Shown here: piece after piece, positions 1 through 5,606 of the stretch
How positions within the stretch are numbered: position 1 is the stretch's first letter
Layout of the letters: every line of letters begins with the position of its first letter
Source of the DNA: Clostridiales bacterium
GTDB lineage: Bacteria; Bacillota; Clostridia; Oscillospirales; Oscillospiraceae
Length of the DNA: 6,920 nucleotides
Direction of reading: 5' to 3'
NCBI GenBank assembly: GCA_003533405.1
Contig: DQDL01000008.1
Span: 3,495 to 10,414 of the forward strand
The notes under the pieces: model-generated
The model's database searches: none
Told to the model about the DNA's origin: nothing
The model's input: the letters and a program-made list of their open reading frames with translations, nothing else
Translations under genes and position numbers: made by a program

Positions 1-1012
1 CGGTGTAGCGGAAGCGGTTGTCGTAGATGCCCTCGGTGATGACCGAGGTGCCGCTTGCCATGGACAAAAGTGCGCCCATCTGCGGCTGCATATCGGTCGG
101 AAAGCCCGGATAAGGCAAGGTCTTGACATTTGCCTTGCGCAGATTGCCGTTGCCCTTTACGAGAACGGAATCCTCGTACTCGAGTACGATGGTGCCGGTC
201 TCACGCAGCTTTGCCGAGATGCATTCAAGATGCTTGGGAATGACATTCTTGATGAGCACCTCGCCGCCGGTGGCCGCAGCAGCTACCATGTAGGTGCCTG
301 CCTCGATCTGGTCGGGAATGATGGAATAGCTGCCGCCGTGGAGTCTGTCGACGCCGTTGACCTTTACAGTGTCAGTGCCTGCGCCTCTTATGTCGGCGCC
401 CATAGAGTTGAGGAAGTTTGCAAGATCAACGATATGCGGCTCGCGGGCTGCGTTTTCTATGATAGTCCTGCCGGACGCAAGCGTTGCGGCAAGGATTATA
501 TTCATCGTTGCACCGACAGAGACCTTATCAAGGTAAATCTTTGCACCGTGCAGTCTGCCGTCGGGGGCTTCGGCGTAAACAAAACCGTTTTTGACCTCGA
601 TATCTGCGCCCAGAGCAGTCATGCCCTTGATATGCTGGTCTATCGGGCGAACACCGAAGTTGCAGCCGCCGGGCATGGTGGTCTTTGCACTACCGAAGCG
701 GCTGAGCATTGCGCCTATGAGATAATATGATGCACGGATCTTGCGCATAAGATCAAACGGTGCGTCGGAAAATTTCACATTACGGCTGTCGATCTCAATG
801 GTAGATTCATTTATAAGCTTGACCTCTGCGCCAAGATGGGTGAGGATGGTAAGCAGCATATCTGTGTCGCTTATCTGCGGCATATTTTCAATACGGCAGA
901 CACCGTCGACCATCAGCGCAGCCGGGATTATTGCAACCGCTGCGTTTTTTGCTCCGCTTATATCAACTTCGCCCTGAAGCGGCTTTCCGCCGTTAATCAC
1001 ATACTTTTCCAT
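1..1012 (-). CDS. murA: UDP-N-acetylglucosamine 1-carboxyvinyltransferase (MurA, MurZ/MurAB-like), partial at C-terminus
   Basis: Cytoplasmic enzyme that transfers enolpyruvate from phosphoenolpyruvate to UDP-GlcNAc, the first committed step of peptidoglycan synthesis and the target of fosfomycin. The frame is open from ATG at 1012 to the left edge, giving 337 complete residues of the roughly 420 usual for the family; the C-terminal end lies outside. Seen in the translation: the SGAKNAA motif with Lys22/Asn23, the IRASYYLIGAM segment, and the PGGC loop with Cys117 (equivalent to E. coli Cys115, which fosfomycin alkylates). Also seen are VRPIDQH with Arg122 and FPTDMQ with Asp307 (equivalent to E. 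coli Asp305). The RASYYL and RPIDQHIKG wording resembles the MurAB/MurZ paralogue of Firmicutes more than MurAA. The start is supported by AAAGGTG eight bases upstream and by a promoter at 1057-1085. All visible catalytic residues are intact. Family assignment is very sure; which paralogue it is remains less sure. Confidence 0.96.
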   Translation of the reverse strand, partial: MEKYVINGGKPLQGEVDISGAKNAAVAIIPAALMVDGVCRIENMPQISDTDMLLTILTHLGAEVKLINESTIEIDSRNVKFSDAPFDLMRKIRASYYLIGAMLSRFGSAKTTMPGGCNFGVRPIDQHIKGMTALGADIEVKNGFVYAEAPDGRLHGAKIYLDKVSVGATMNIILAATLASGRTIIENAAREPHIVDLANFLNSMGADIRGAGTDTVKVNGVDRLHGGSYSIIPDQIEAGTYMVAAAATGGEVLIKNVIPKHLECISAKLRETGTIVLEYEDSVLVKGNGNLRKANVKTLPYPGFPTDMQPQMGALLSMASGTSVITEGIYDNRFRYT

Positions 1013-1056
1013 TTGGTACACCTTTCGTGTGATGCGCCCATTCGCATCGGCTTAGT

Positions 1057-1085
1057 ATTATAGCATAGGGTATCGATGATGGCAA
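1057..1085 (-). promoter_or_regulatory. Sigma-A type promoter for murA
   Basis: Read on the minus strand, TTGCCA (1085-1080) is followed by a 17-base spacer and a perfect TATAAT (1062-1057) preceded by TGC, an extended -10. Only one base differs from the consensus -35. The start of transcription would fall near 1050, giving a leader of about 38 bases before the ATG at 1012. This is the best-matching promoter in the window, and it implies that murA can be transcribed independently of the Nudix gene upstream. Confidence 0.85.
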
Positions 1086-1095
1086 TTAGTAATTG
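1083..1095. repeat. 13-base palindrome CAATTA-G-TAATTG overlapping the murA -35 box
   Basis: Two perfect 6-base arms (1083-1088 and 1090-1095) around a single central base. The left arm shares its first three bases with the -35 hexamer of the murA promoter at 1080-1085. The position would suit an operator, but the site is short and AT-rich, so a chance match is quite possible. Confidence 0.4.
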
Positions 1096-1109
1096 TAAAC
1101 AAATCGTAA

Positions 1110-1652
1110 CTATTTTCTTTGGTCAAGAAGACGCTTTGCCTTGAGCACGGCAATGGCGGTCTTGCCGTCGTCTATCTTGCCGGACATGACCATGTCGACA
1201 AGCTCGTCGATATGGTGCTTCTCGACGCTCAAAAACTCTCCCTCGTCGGGGTGGCTTTTGCCGGCATGAAGCCCCTGCGCAAGATAGATATGCAAAACCT
1301 CGGTGGAAAAGCCCGGAGAAGTGCAGCTCGGTCCGAGATAAGTAAGCTCATCTGCCGAAAAGCCCGTCTCCTCGGACAGCTCTCTTATCGCACACTCACG
1401 GTGATCCTCGCCTTTTTCGAGCTTGCCTGCCGGTGCTTCTAGCATCAGCTTGCCGATGGGATAGCGAAACTGGCGGACACAGTAGCAAAAGCCGTCGTTG
1501 TCAATAGGCAGTATCGTAACACCGCCGGGATGCTCAACGACCTCACGCTTGACTATGCTTCCGTCGCACAGCTCGGCGTGGTCAAGCGTAACATTTACTA
1601 TCACGCCGCTGTACTTAAGCTCACTATCTATTTTCCTCTCAGACAAGTCCAT
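1110..1652 (-). CDS. Nudix hydrolase, ADP-ribose pyrophosphatase type
   Basis: Probable cytoplasmic Nudix enzyme that hydrolyses ADP-ribose, or a related nucleoside diphosphate sugar, to AMP and a sugar phosphate, with divalent metals as cofactor. The 180-residue product has a perfect Nudix box at residues 76-98 (G-x5-E-x7-REL-x-EE-x-GF), with metal ligands Glu91, Glu94 and Glu95. Around it are the usual ADPRase landmarks: HPGGV at 41-45, QFRYP at 61-65, EAPAGK at 72-77, and SPGFSTE at 112-118. Pro113 lies about 15 residues after the box, the position that marks ADP-ribose preference in this family. Length is normal for NudF-type enzymes. The start ATG at 1652 has GAGGG a few bases upstream, a rather short spacing. 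It lies upstream of murA in the same direction, 97 bases away, without a visible terminator between them. Substrate is inferred from motifs; the fold is certain. Confidence 0.93.
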   Translation of the reverse strand: MDLSERKIDSELKYSGVIVNVTLDHAELCDGSIVKREVVEHPGGVTILPIDNDGFCYCVRQFRYPIGKLMLEAPAGKLEKGEDHRECAIRELSEETGFSADELTYLGPSCTSPGFSTEVLHIYLAQGLHAGKSHPDEGEFLSVEKHHIDELVDMVMSGKIDDGKTAIAVLKAKRLLDQRK

Positions 1653-1698
1653 AATACCCTCGGTAAAAAATAATTATCACTTTACATAATGCGAATCT

Positions 1699-1727
1699 AG
1701 TATAGCATCATTGTTTCAGCTTTACCA
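1699..1727 (-). promoter_or_regulatory. Probable extended -10 promoter for the Nudix gene
   Basis: On the minus strand, TATACT (1704-1699) is preceded by TGC, giving an extended -10 with one mismatch. At 17 bases upstream the -35 is only TGGTAA (1727-1722), a weak match, so the TGn element would have to compensate. The leader would be about 40 bases. The surrounding AT-rich DNA makes lesser matches common, so this is a moderate call. Confidence 0.55.
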
Positions 1728-1756
1728 TAATTTTTGTATGGAAATGTGAACTTTTT

Positions 1757-1783
1757 TTCGTTAAAATCAAGATTGTAAACGAA
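1757..1783. repeat. Short inverted repeat in the divergent gap (TTCGTT ... AACGAA)
   Basis: Perfect 6-base arms at 1757-1762 and 1778-1783 with 15 bases between them, bordered by T runs on both sides. It lies in the 208-base gap between two divergent genes, between their proposed promoters, so it could be a regulatory site. It is too weak and too widely spaced to be a convincing terminator. Apart from the two promoters and this repeat I see nothing else in the gap. Confidence 0.25.
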
Positions 1784-1805
1784 TTTTTTCAGGACGTTAT
1801 TTATT

Positions 1806-1834
1806 TTGACTGCTATTCGTAACCATTATGTAAT
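1806..1834 (+). promoter_or_regulatory. Sigma-A type promoter for the 76-residue ORF
   Basis: TTGACT (1806-1811), a 17-base spacer, then TGTAAT (1829-1834). Five of six bases match the consensus at both boxes. Transcription would begin near 1841, leaving a leader of only about 20 bases that still contains the GGAGA ribosome site at 1848-1852. This arrangement is strong support for the small gene being real. Confidence 0.7.
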
Positions 1835-1860
1835 TTATCAAAAATACGGAGAATGATATT

Positions 1861-2091
1861 ATGTTATCCGAAATCGCAAACAAAGAAGCTCTCGCACTGA
1901 TACTCGACGGCGAGAGCTTCACAAATGACGAGCTGTGCGCAAGGATAAGATCGGCGCTCCCGACCGAGAAGTGCCGCAGCCTTGACGCAGACATTTATAC
2001 ATATGATGGCAAAACTTTGATCCTTGCCTACCCCACTCCCCCGCTCCGGCAGCGAGTTAAAGAGCCTGCGCTGAGGCTTAAGCGAAGATAA
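1861..2091 (+). CDS. Small hypothetical protein, 76 residues
   Basis: I do not recognise this protein. It is supported by context rather than similarity: a promoter at 1806-1834, a GGAGA ribosome site 8 bases before the ATG, and a hairpin terminator beginning 5 bases after its TAA. No better gene is seen on the other strand here. The predicted product has an acidic, probably helical first half (residues 1-33, with FTNDELCARIRSAL) and then a likely beta-hairpin (DADIYTYDGKTLILAYP, residues 42-58). It ends in a proline-containing, strongly basic tail (about 59-76, ending LRLKRR). Two cysteines (26 and 38) are too far apart to suggest a metal knuckle. There is no signal peptide or membrane segment, so it should be cytosolic. 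The basic tail could bind nucleic acid or a partner, but that is speculation. It is a single-gene transcription unit between a divergent Nudix gene and a converging membrane protein gene. Confidence 0.7.
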   Translation: MLSEIANKEALALILDGESFTNDELCARIRSALPTEKCRSLDADIYTYDGKTLILAYPTPPLRQRVKEPALRLKRR

Positions 2092-2095
2092 AGCA

Positions 2096-2147
2096 TCACC
2101 GCCTGCGAATTTTTGCAGACGGTGAAATTTGTTATTTTAATTTTTTG
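2096..2147 (+). terminator. Hairpin terminator after the 76-residue ORF, overlapping the end of the converging gene
   Basis: The arms 2096-2106 and 2115-2125 pair over 11 positions with a single C/A mismatch and an 8-base loop. A T-rich stretch follows to 2147. On the minus strand the mismatch becomes a G-U wobble, so the stem is better there, but no T run follows in that direction. It could therefore block transcription from both converging genes, most clearly the plus-strand one. The T-rich tail overlaps the last codons of the minus-strand gene that ends at 2137. Confidence 0.7.
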
Positions 2148-3471
2148 TCCTCAGCGAGCCATCCAGCAAGCCTAGCGTCATCCAGTAAAACGGTGCGGTC
2201 AAAAACATACTGATGCCGAAGAACGCCTGTATGCAATAACACAGCACCGCAGCTCCGCAGGCAGCGGCAGCCGGTGCGGCATTGCCCCGCTTTATCCACT
2301 TTGCAGCCGCAAGTACGAGCGCTGCAAGATATGCAAGCAGCGCAAATATGCCTTGGTGGAACAGGATGTTCAGATACTCGTTGTGCGCCGTGTCTATCTC
2401 GGCGACGAGCTCAACGCCCTTGTCGGGATCATAGCGGGTGAATGCCTCGAGCTGAGCATGGCTCATGGTGTCCGGTCCTGTGCCGAACCAAAGGTTATCG
2501 GGTATCTTCTCAAGGACGCATTTCCAAATGTGTATTCTGCCCGAGCCGAAAGTGTCGCTGACATTGCCGTGCAGAAGCTCGTGCGCCTCGTGCAGCATCC
2601 CGCCGCCGATATCGGCAACGTAGAGAAATACAAGTGCGAGAACGAAAACGACAAGTATCGCGATCGCAATGATCTTTCTCGCTTTTGCCGATACGGGCAG
2701 GACGATTGGCAATGAGAGCACCGCTCCGCCGAATACGCCGACGAGACCTGCCATGACGGACATTTTTAATAGTACGAAAAGCGCAGCCGCCGTCGGGATA
2801 AGGAGCGCAAAGCGCCATTTGCCCTTCATGCGCACCACTGCGACCCACAGCAGAGTTATCGCAACGCACAGAAAGCCCGCAACAAGGTCGGTGTTACCGA
2901 TAGTGCCGAGATATGCGCCGGAATAGTCAACGCCCGCTCCGAAGTAGTTAAGATCGCCCGGGTACAGGCCAAAGGGGTTGCCGCCGTATAGCTGAATGAT
3001 GCTTATAACGCTGAAGCACAGCACCGAAGCGCCGAGAAGATACGCCATCCAGGGCTTTACCTTGCCGAAGCTCGACAGGAACACGGCCGTCAGCACATAT
3101 ATGGCTATGGTGCGCACCCCCTCATAGCGGGATGCGCCGACCCAAGTCTCGCTCCTATACGGCGAAATGAGCGCCGACACGACCGTCAGCAGCAGGAAGA
3201 TAAGCAGCAGGCGCTGCACCCATGTGCTTTCCCTTATATACGCCTTGAGCTCCTGCTTTGAAACGACCTCGGTCGCAAGGCTTGCCGGTATCAATATGAG
3301 CATCAGAATAACATAGCCGCCGCATATTATGTTGAACACCGTGAGCTTTGCTTCGGTGATACCGCCGTAGCCCGATGAGTTGAACCAAAACAGGAACACC
3401 GTCAGCATAAGCACGATGAAAACATAGCTCAGCTTTGTAAAAACGCTCTCCTTGCTTTTCTTTTGCTTCAT
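2137..3471 (-). CDS. O-antigen ligase / Wzy-type polymerase family membrane protein
   Basis: Polytopic membrane protein of the O-antigen ligase family (Wzy_C domain). Members join or polymerise lipid-linked glycans on the outer face of the membrane; in a Gram-positive the acceptor could be a polysaccharide or protein. The 444 residues show about eleven hydrophobic segments, with clear ones near 13-30, 43-68, 86-103, 120-135, 142-162, 193-213, 220-238, 240-260, 267-286, 373-391 and 405-434. A large outside loop at about 287-370 holds the family signatures: GSGRIHIWK (309-317), LWFGTGPDTM (327-336) and DTAHNEYLN (360-368). Upstream, SPYRSETW with RYEGVRT (103-121) and GNTDLVAGF (192-200) are also typical. 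The start at 3471 is chosen for its AGAGGTG site 6 bases upstream and its lysine-rich cytosolic N-terminus. No other glycan genes lie beside it, so the substrate is unknown. Confidence 0.88.
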   Translation of the reverse strand: MKQKKSKESVFTKLSYVFIVLMLTVFLFWFNSSGYGGITEAKLTVFNIICGGYVILMLILIPASLATEVVSKQELKAYIRESTWVQRLLLIFLLLTVVSALISPYRSETWVGASRYEGVRTIAIYVLTAVFLSSFGKVKPWMAYLLGASVLCFSVISIIQLYGGNPFGLYPGDLNYFGAGVDYSGAYLGTIGNTDLVAGFLCVAITLLWVAVVRMKGKWRFALLIPTAAALFVLLKMSVMAGLVGVFGGAVLSLPIVLPVSAKARKIIAIAILVVFVLALVFLYVADIGGGMLHEAHELLHGNVSDTFGSGRIHIWKCVLEKIPDNLWFGTGPDTMSHAQLEAFTRYDPDKGVELVAEIDTAHNEYLNILFHQGIFALLAYLAALVLAAAKWIKRGNAAPAAAACGAAVLCYCIQAFFGISMFLTAPFYWMTLGLLDGSLRTKN

Positions 3472-3483
3472 TACGCACCTCTA

Positions 3484-3504
3484 AAACTGTCTTGTAAACA
3501 GTTT
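3484..3504. repeat. Inverted repeat AAACTGT-N7-ACAGTTT, possible operator
   Basis: Perfect 7-base arms at 3484-3490 and 3498-3504 around a 7-base centre. It covers most of the proposed -10 box (3500-3505) and the likely start site of the ligase-family gene. Because transcription would start inside it, it would act as DNA, as an operator, rather than as an RNA hairpin. No regulator is encoded nearby in the window. Confidence 0.5.
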
Positions 3505-3528
3505 AGATAATCAATCCCAAAAAGTCAA
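3500..3528 (-). promoter_or_regulatory. Probable promoter for the O-antigen ligase family gene
   Basis: On the minus strand, TTGACT (3528-3523), a 17-base spacer, then TAAACT (3505-3500). The -35 is good and the -10 has two mismatches. The start of transcription would be near 3493, about 20 bases before the ATG at 3471, with the AGAGGTG ribosome site in between. The -10 overlaps an inverted repeat, so repression is plausible. Confidence 0.55.
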
Positions 3529-3561
3529 TGAATTTGAAAATTTTCCGTTTAAATTGCTCGA

Positions 3562-3590
3562 TTGAATAAAATGTCGTGCGGTGGTATAAT
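3562..3590 (+). promoter_or_regulatory. Sigma-A type promoter for the nhaC-flavoprotein operon
   Basis: TTGAAT (3562-3567), a 17-base spacer, then a perfect TATAAT (3585-3590) preceded by TGG, an extended -10. Transcription would begin near 3597 with a leader of under 20 bases, containing GGGAGG at 3603-3608. The leader is too short for a riboswitch or attenuator, so any control should be at the DNA level. Confidence 0.85.
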
Positions 3591-3613
3591 CGGTACAATT
3601 TTGGGAGGCGCTT

Positions 3614-4936
3614 ATGGAGCTTGCTGTTTCATTCATTATATTTATAGTATGTGTCGCCGTGTCGCTGATCCTTGACATATCCATGCTCGCTCCCCTGCTT
3701 GTCGGCTTTGCGCTGTTTACCGCACTCGCAGTCAAGAATGGGTTTGCGCTCAAAACCGTGCTCAAGATGGCTGTAGGAAGCCTAAAGGAGTCGTTTATAG
3801 TCGTAGGTATACTTTTGCTCATTGGCTGCCTTACGGGACTCTGGCGCTCAAGCGGCACGGTTGCTTATTTTGTCACGCTCGGTATCTCGGTCATGCCGCC
3901 GTCGTTTTTCCTGCTGGCGGCGTTTCTTCTTTCCGCTGCTATGTCCTTTGCCATCGGCACGAGCTTCGGCGTTACCGCAACGGCGGGAGTTATCATCATG
4001 AGCATCGCCCACGCAGGCGGCATTTCCCCGATACCCGTTGCGGGTGCCGTGCTGTCGGGCGTTTATGTCGGCGACCGTGGCTCACCTGCTTCATCGGCCG
4101 CAAATTTAGTTGCTGCCGTCACGGGTACGGATGTAGAAAAGAATATAAAGATCATGCTCAAAAGCGGTGCTGTGCCGTTTTTGCTGTGCTGTGTGATCTA
4201 CGGCGTGTTATCGGTGTTCTATCCCATGCAAAGCACCGATTCGCAGGTGCTCTTGCAGCTCGGCGAGGAGTTCAGGCTTTCGTGGCTGTGCCTTATCCCC
4301 GCAATTTTGATGATAGTTCTGCCATTTTGCAAGGTCAAGGTCAAATGGGCGATGGCGATAGACATCGTCGTGTCGTTCGTGCTTGCCATGATCACACAGG
4401 GCGCTGGCTTTGCAGATTGCTTCAAAACCATGCTGCTCGGCTTTGAACCGCAAAACGCCGCTCTTTCCACGATGCTCTCCGGCGGCGGTATGCGCTCGAT
4501 GCTCGAGGTGTGCGGCATTTTGCTGCTCTCCGGCACATACGGCGGCATTTTCCACGGTACCGGTATGCTTGACAGTCTTTCGGAAAAGCTTATAATATTA
4601 AAAAGTAAGGTCGGACGCTTCCCAGTCATGGTGCTTCTCTCGTTTGCGGTCAGCATAGTTTTCTGCAATCAGACGATAGGCGTTATCATGCTTAGCCAGC
4701 TATCCGAGGGCTTGTACGGTGCGGAAGATGCCGAGCGATACGGCAAGATGATAGATATCGAAAACTCGGTCATCGTCATTGCGGGGCTCGTCCCGTGGTG
4801 CATCGCCTGCTCGGTGCCGCTTGCGATGATGAATGTCGGCGCTGCGGCCGTTCCCATGGCGTTCTACCTTTGGCTTATCCCGCTGTGCACCGCCATTGCT
4901 TATAAAAGAAACAAAAGATCAATTACGGAGGTATAA
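3614..4936 (+). CDS. nhaC: NhaC-family Na+/H+ (or Na+/organic acid) antiporter
   Basis: Inner membrane secondary transporter of the NhaC family. It exchanges sodium for protons, or in relatives such as MleN couples sodium and protons to malate/lactate exchange. The 440 residues are almost wholly hydrophobic segments. Family landmarks are GTSFGVTATAGV (115-126), VGDRGSPASSAANL (152-165), a C-terminal NQTIGVIML (352-360) and ENSVIVIAGLVPW (383-395). The length is slightly short for the family. The usual polar residues after VPW are replaced by CIACSVPL, so the exact substrate is open. The start at 3614 has GGGAGG six bases upstream. It is the first gene of a two-gene operon: the stop at 4934-4936 is 2 bases before the next ATG, and the last codons carry the next gene's ribosome site. 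The family call is firm; the ion or solute moved is inference. Confidence 0.88.
   Translation: MELAVSFIIFIVCVAVSLILDISMLAPLLVGFALFTALAVKNGFALKTVLKMAVGSLKESFIVVGILLLIGCLTGLWRSSGTVAYFVTLGISVMPPSFFLLAAFLLSAAMSFAIGTSFGVTATAGVIIMSIAHAGGISPIPVAGAVLSGVYVGDRGSPASSAANLVAAVTGTDVEKNIKIMLKSGAVPFLLCCVIYGVLSVFYPMQSTDSQVLLQLGEEFRLSWLCLIPAILMIVLPFCKVKVKWAMAIDIVVSFVLAMITQGAGFADCFKTMLLGFEPQNAALSTMLSGGGMRSMLEVCGILLLSGTYGGIFHGTGMLDSLSEKLIILKSKVGRFPVMVLLSFAVSIVFCNQTIGVIMLSQLSEGLYGAEDAERYGKMIDIENSVIVIAGLVPWCIACSVPLAMMNVGAAAVPMAFYLWLIPLCTAIAYKRNKRSITEV
4927..4931 (+). promoter_or_regulatory. Ribosome binding site of the flavoprotein gene inside the end of nhaC
   Basis: A perfect GGAGG lies seven bases before the ATG at 4939 and within the last codons of nhaC, whose stop is at 4934-4936. 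Ribosomes finishing nhaC would cover this site, so the two genes are probably translationally coupled. It also fixes the start of the downstream gene. Confidence 0.9.
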
Positions 4937-4938
4937 AG

Positions 4939-5559
4939 ATGAAGGTTTTGATTATCAACGGAAGTCCCAGAGAGCACGGCAACACTGCCGCTGCCCTCGA
5001 TGAGATGAAGAAGGTCTTTACCGCCGAGGGTGTCGAATTTGAAGAGGTGCATGTAGGCCAGCTTGAGCTGCACAGCTGCATTTCCTGCGGAAGCTGCTCC
5101 AAAACCGGCAAATGTGTCTTTGACGATGAGGTCAACAAGACCGCTTCCAAGCTTGCGGAATGTGACGGCGTGGTCATCGGAAGCCCCGTGCACTTTGCGC
5201 AGGCACCCGGTGCGCTCACCTCGTTCGTGTCTCGACTGTTTTACAGCACATGGGCCGTTGATAAGACCATGAAGGTCGGTGCAGTCATGGTCAGCGCAAG
5301 GCGCTCGGGCACGACCGCCACATTCGACGAGCTCAACAAGTTCTTTACCATCTCTCAGATGCCAGTTGTCTCGGGCAGGTACTGGAACAATGTCTACGGC
5401 AGGAAGCCCGGAGAGTCGGTGCAGGACGCAGAGGGCATGCAGAACGCCCGCTATGTAGCACGAAATATGGTGTTCCTGATGAAGAGTATTGCCCTCGGCA
5501 AGGAGCAGTTCGGCCTGCCCGAGAAAGAAACAACCGTGTTCACAAACTTCATAAGATAA
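4939..5559 (+). CDS. Iron-sulfur flavoprotein-like NAD(P)H-dependent oxidoreductase (flavodoxin fold)
   Basis: Cytosolic flavodoxin-fold protein of the NADPH-dependent FMN reductase superfamily. It probably binds FMN and transfers electrons between a reduced nucleotide or ferredoxin and an unknown acceptor. The 206 residues start with beta-strand MKVLIING and the FMN phosphate loop NGSPREHGNT (7-16), followed by GSPVHFAQAPGAL (near residues 81-93) and SARRSGTTAT for the flavin ring. A compact cysteine motif at Cys47, Cys50, Cys53 and Cys59 (C-x2-C-x2-C-x5-C, then VFDDE) matches the [4Fe-4S] ligand spacing of archaeal and clostridial Isf proteins. This points to an electron-transfer role or defence against oxygen/peroxide rather than simple flavin reduction. 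It lies second in an operon with nhaC and ends at a strong terminator. Whether the cluster is really present, and what it reduces, cannot be read from sequence. Confidence 0.88.
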   Translation: MKVLIINGSPREHGNTAAALDEMKKVFTAEGVEFEEVHVGQLELHSCISCGSCSKTGKCVFDDEVNKTASKLAECDGVVIGSPVHFAQAPGALTSFVSRLFYSTWAVDKTMKVGAVMVSARRSGTTATFDELNKFFTISQMPVVSGRYWNNVYGRKPGESVQDAEGMQNARYVARNMVFLMKSIALGKEQFGLPEKETTVFTNFIR

Positions 5560-5565
5560 AAAAGT

Positions 5566-5606
5566 CCGGAGGAGCAAAAATGCTCCTCCGGTTTCAGTTT
5601 ATTTTG
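5566..5606. terminator. Strong bidirectional Rho-independent terminator
   Basis: A perfect 11-base stem (5566-5576 with 5581-5591) closes a 4-base A loop. On the plus strand it is followed by TTTCAGTTTATTTT. On the minus strand the stem is followed by AC and then six T (5563-5558 region). It lies between the converging flavoprotein gene (ending at 5559) and PLP-enzyme gene (ending at 5599), and should stop transcripts from both sides. The minus-strand T run is the better of the two. Confidence 0.93.

Noticed and set aside
230..730. Open plus-strand frame of 166 codons opposite murA
   Set aside because: It lies fully antisense to conserved MurA catalytic motifs, has no promoter or good ribosome site, and its composition looks like a reverse shadow.
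1013..1109. Riboswitch or attenuator in the Nudix-murA gap
   Set aside because: After the proposed promoter only about 38 bases remain before the start codon, and no stable hairpin is seen in them.
1757..1789. TTCGTT/AACGAA inverted repeat followed by six T as a terminator
   Set aside because: The stem is only six pairs with a 15-base loop, and no gene ends near it on either strand.
1773..1790. Possible catabolite (cre) or Rex operator around TTGTAAACGAA
   Set aside because: The first half resembles a cre site but the second half does not fit, and the Rex consensus spacing is not met.
2353..2715. Plus-strand frame of 120 codons inside the ligase-family gene
   Set aside because: It is antisense to the conserved outer loop with GSGRIHIWK and the HN motif, and has no expression signals.
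3155..3478. Minus-strand frame of 107 codons starting just ahead of the ligase-family gene
   Set aside because: It overlaps the ligase gene in another frame, lacks hydrophobic or conserved features, and the AGAGGTG site is better placed for the start at 3471.
4900..5577. Open minus-strand frame of 225 codons, longer than the flavoprotein gene it covers
   Set aside because: The plus frame has the FMN loop, the four-cysteine motif and a perfect GGAGG. The minus frame would begin inside the terminator hairpin, and its protein is unlike any family I know.
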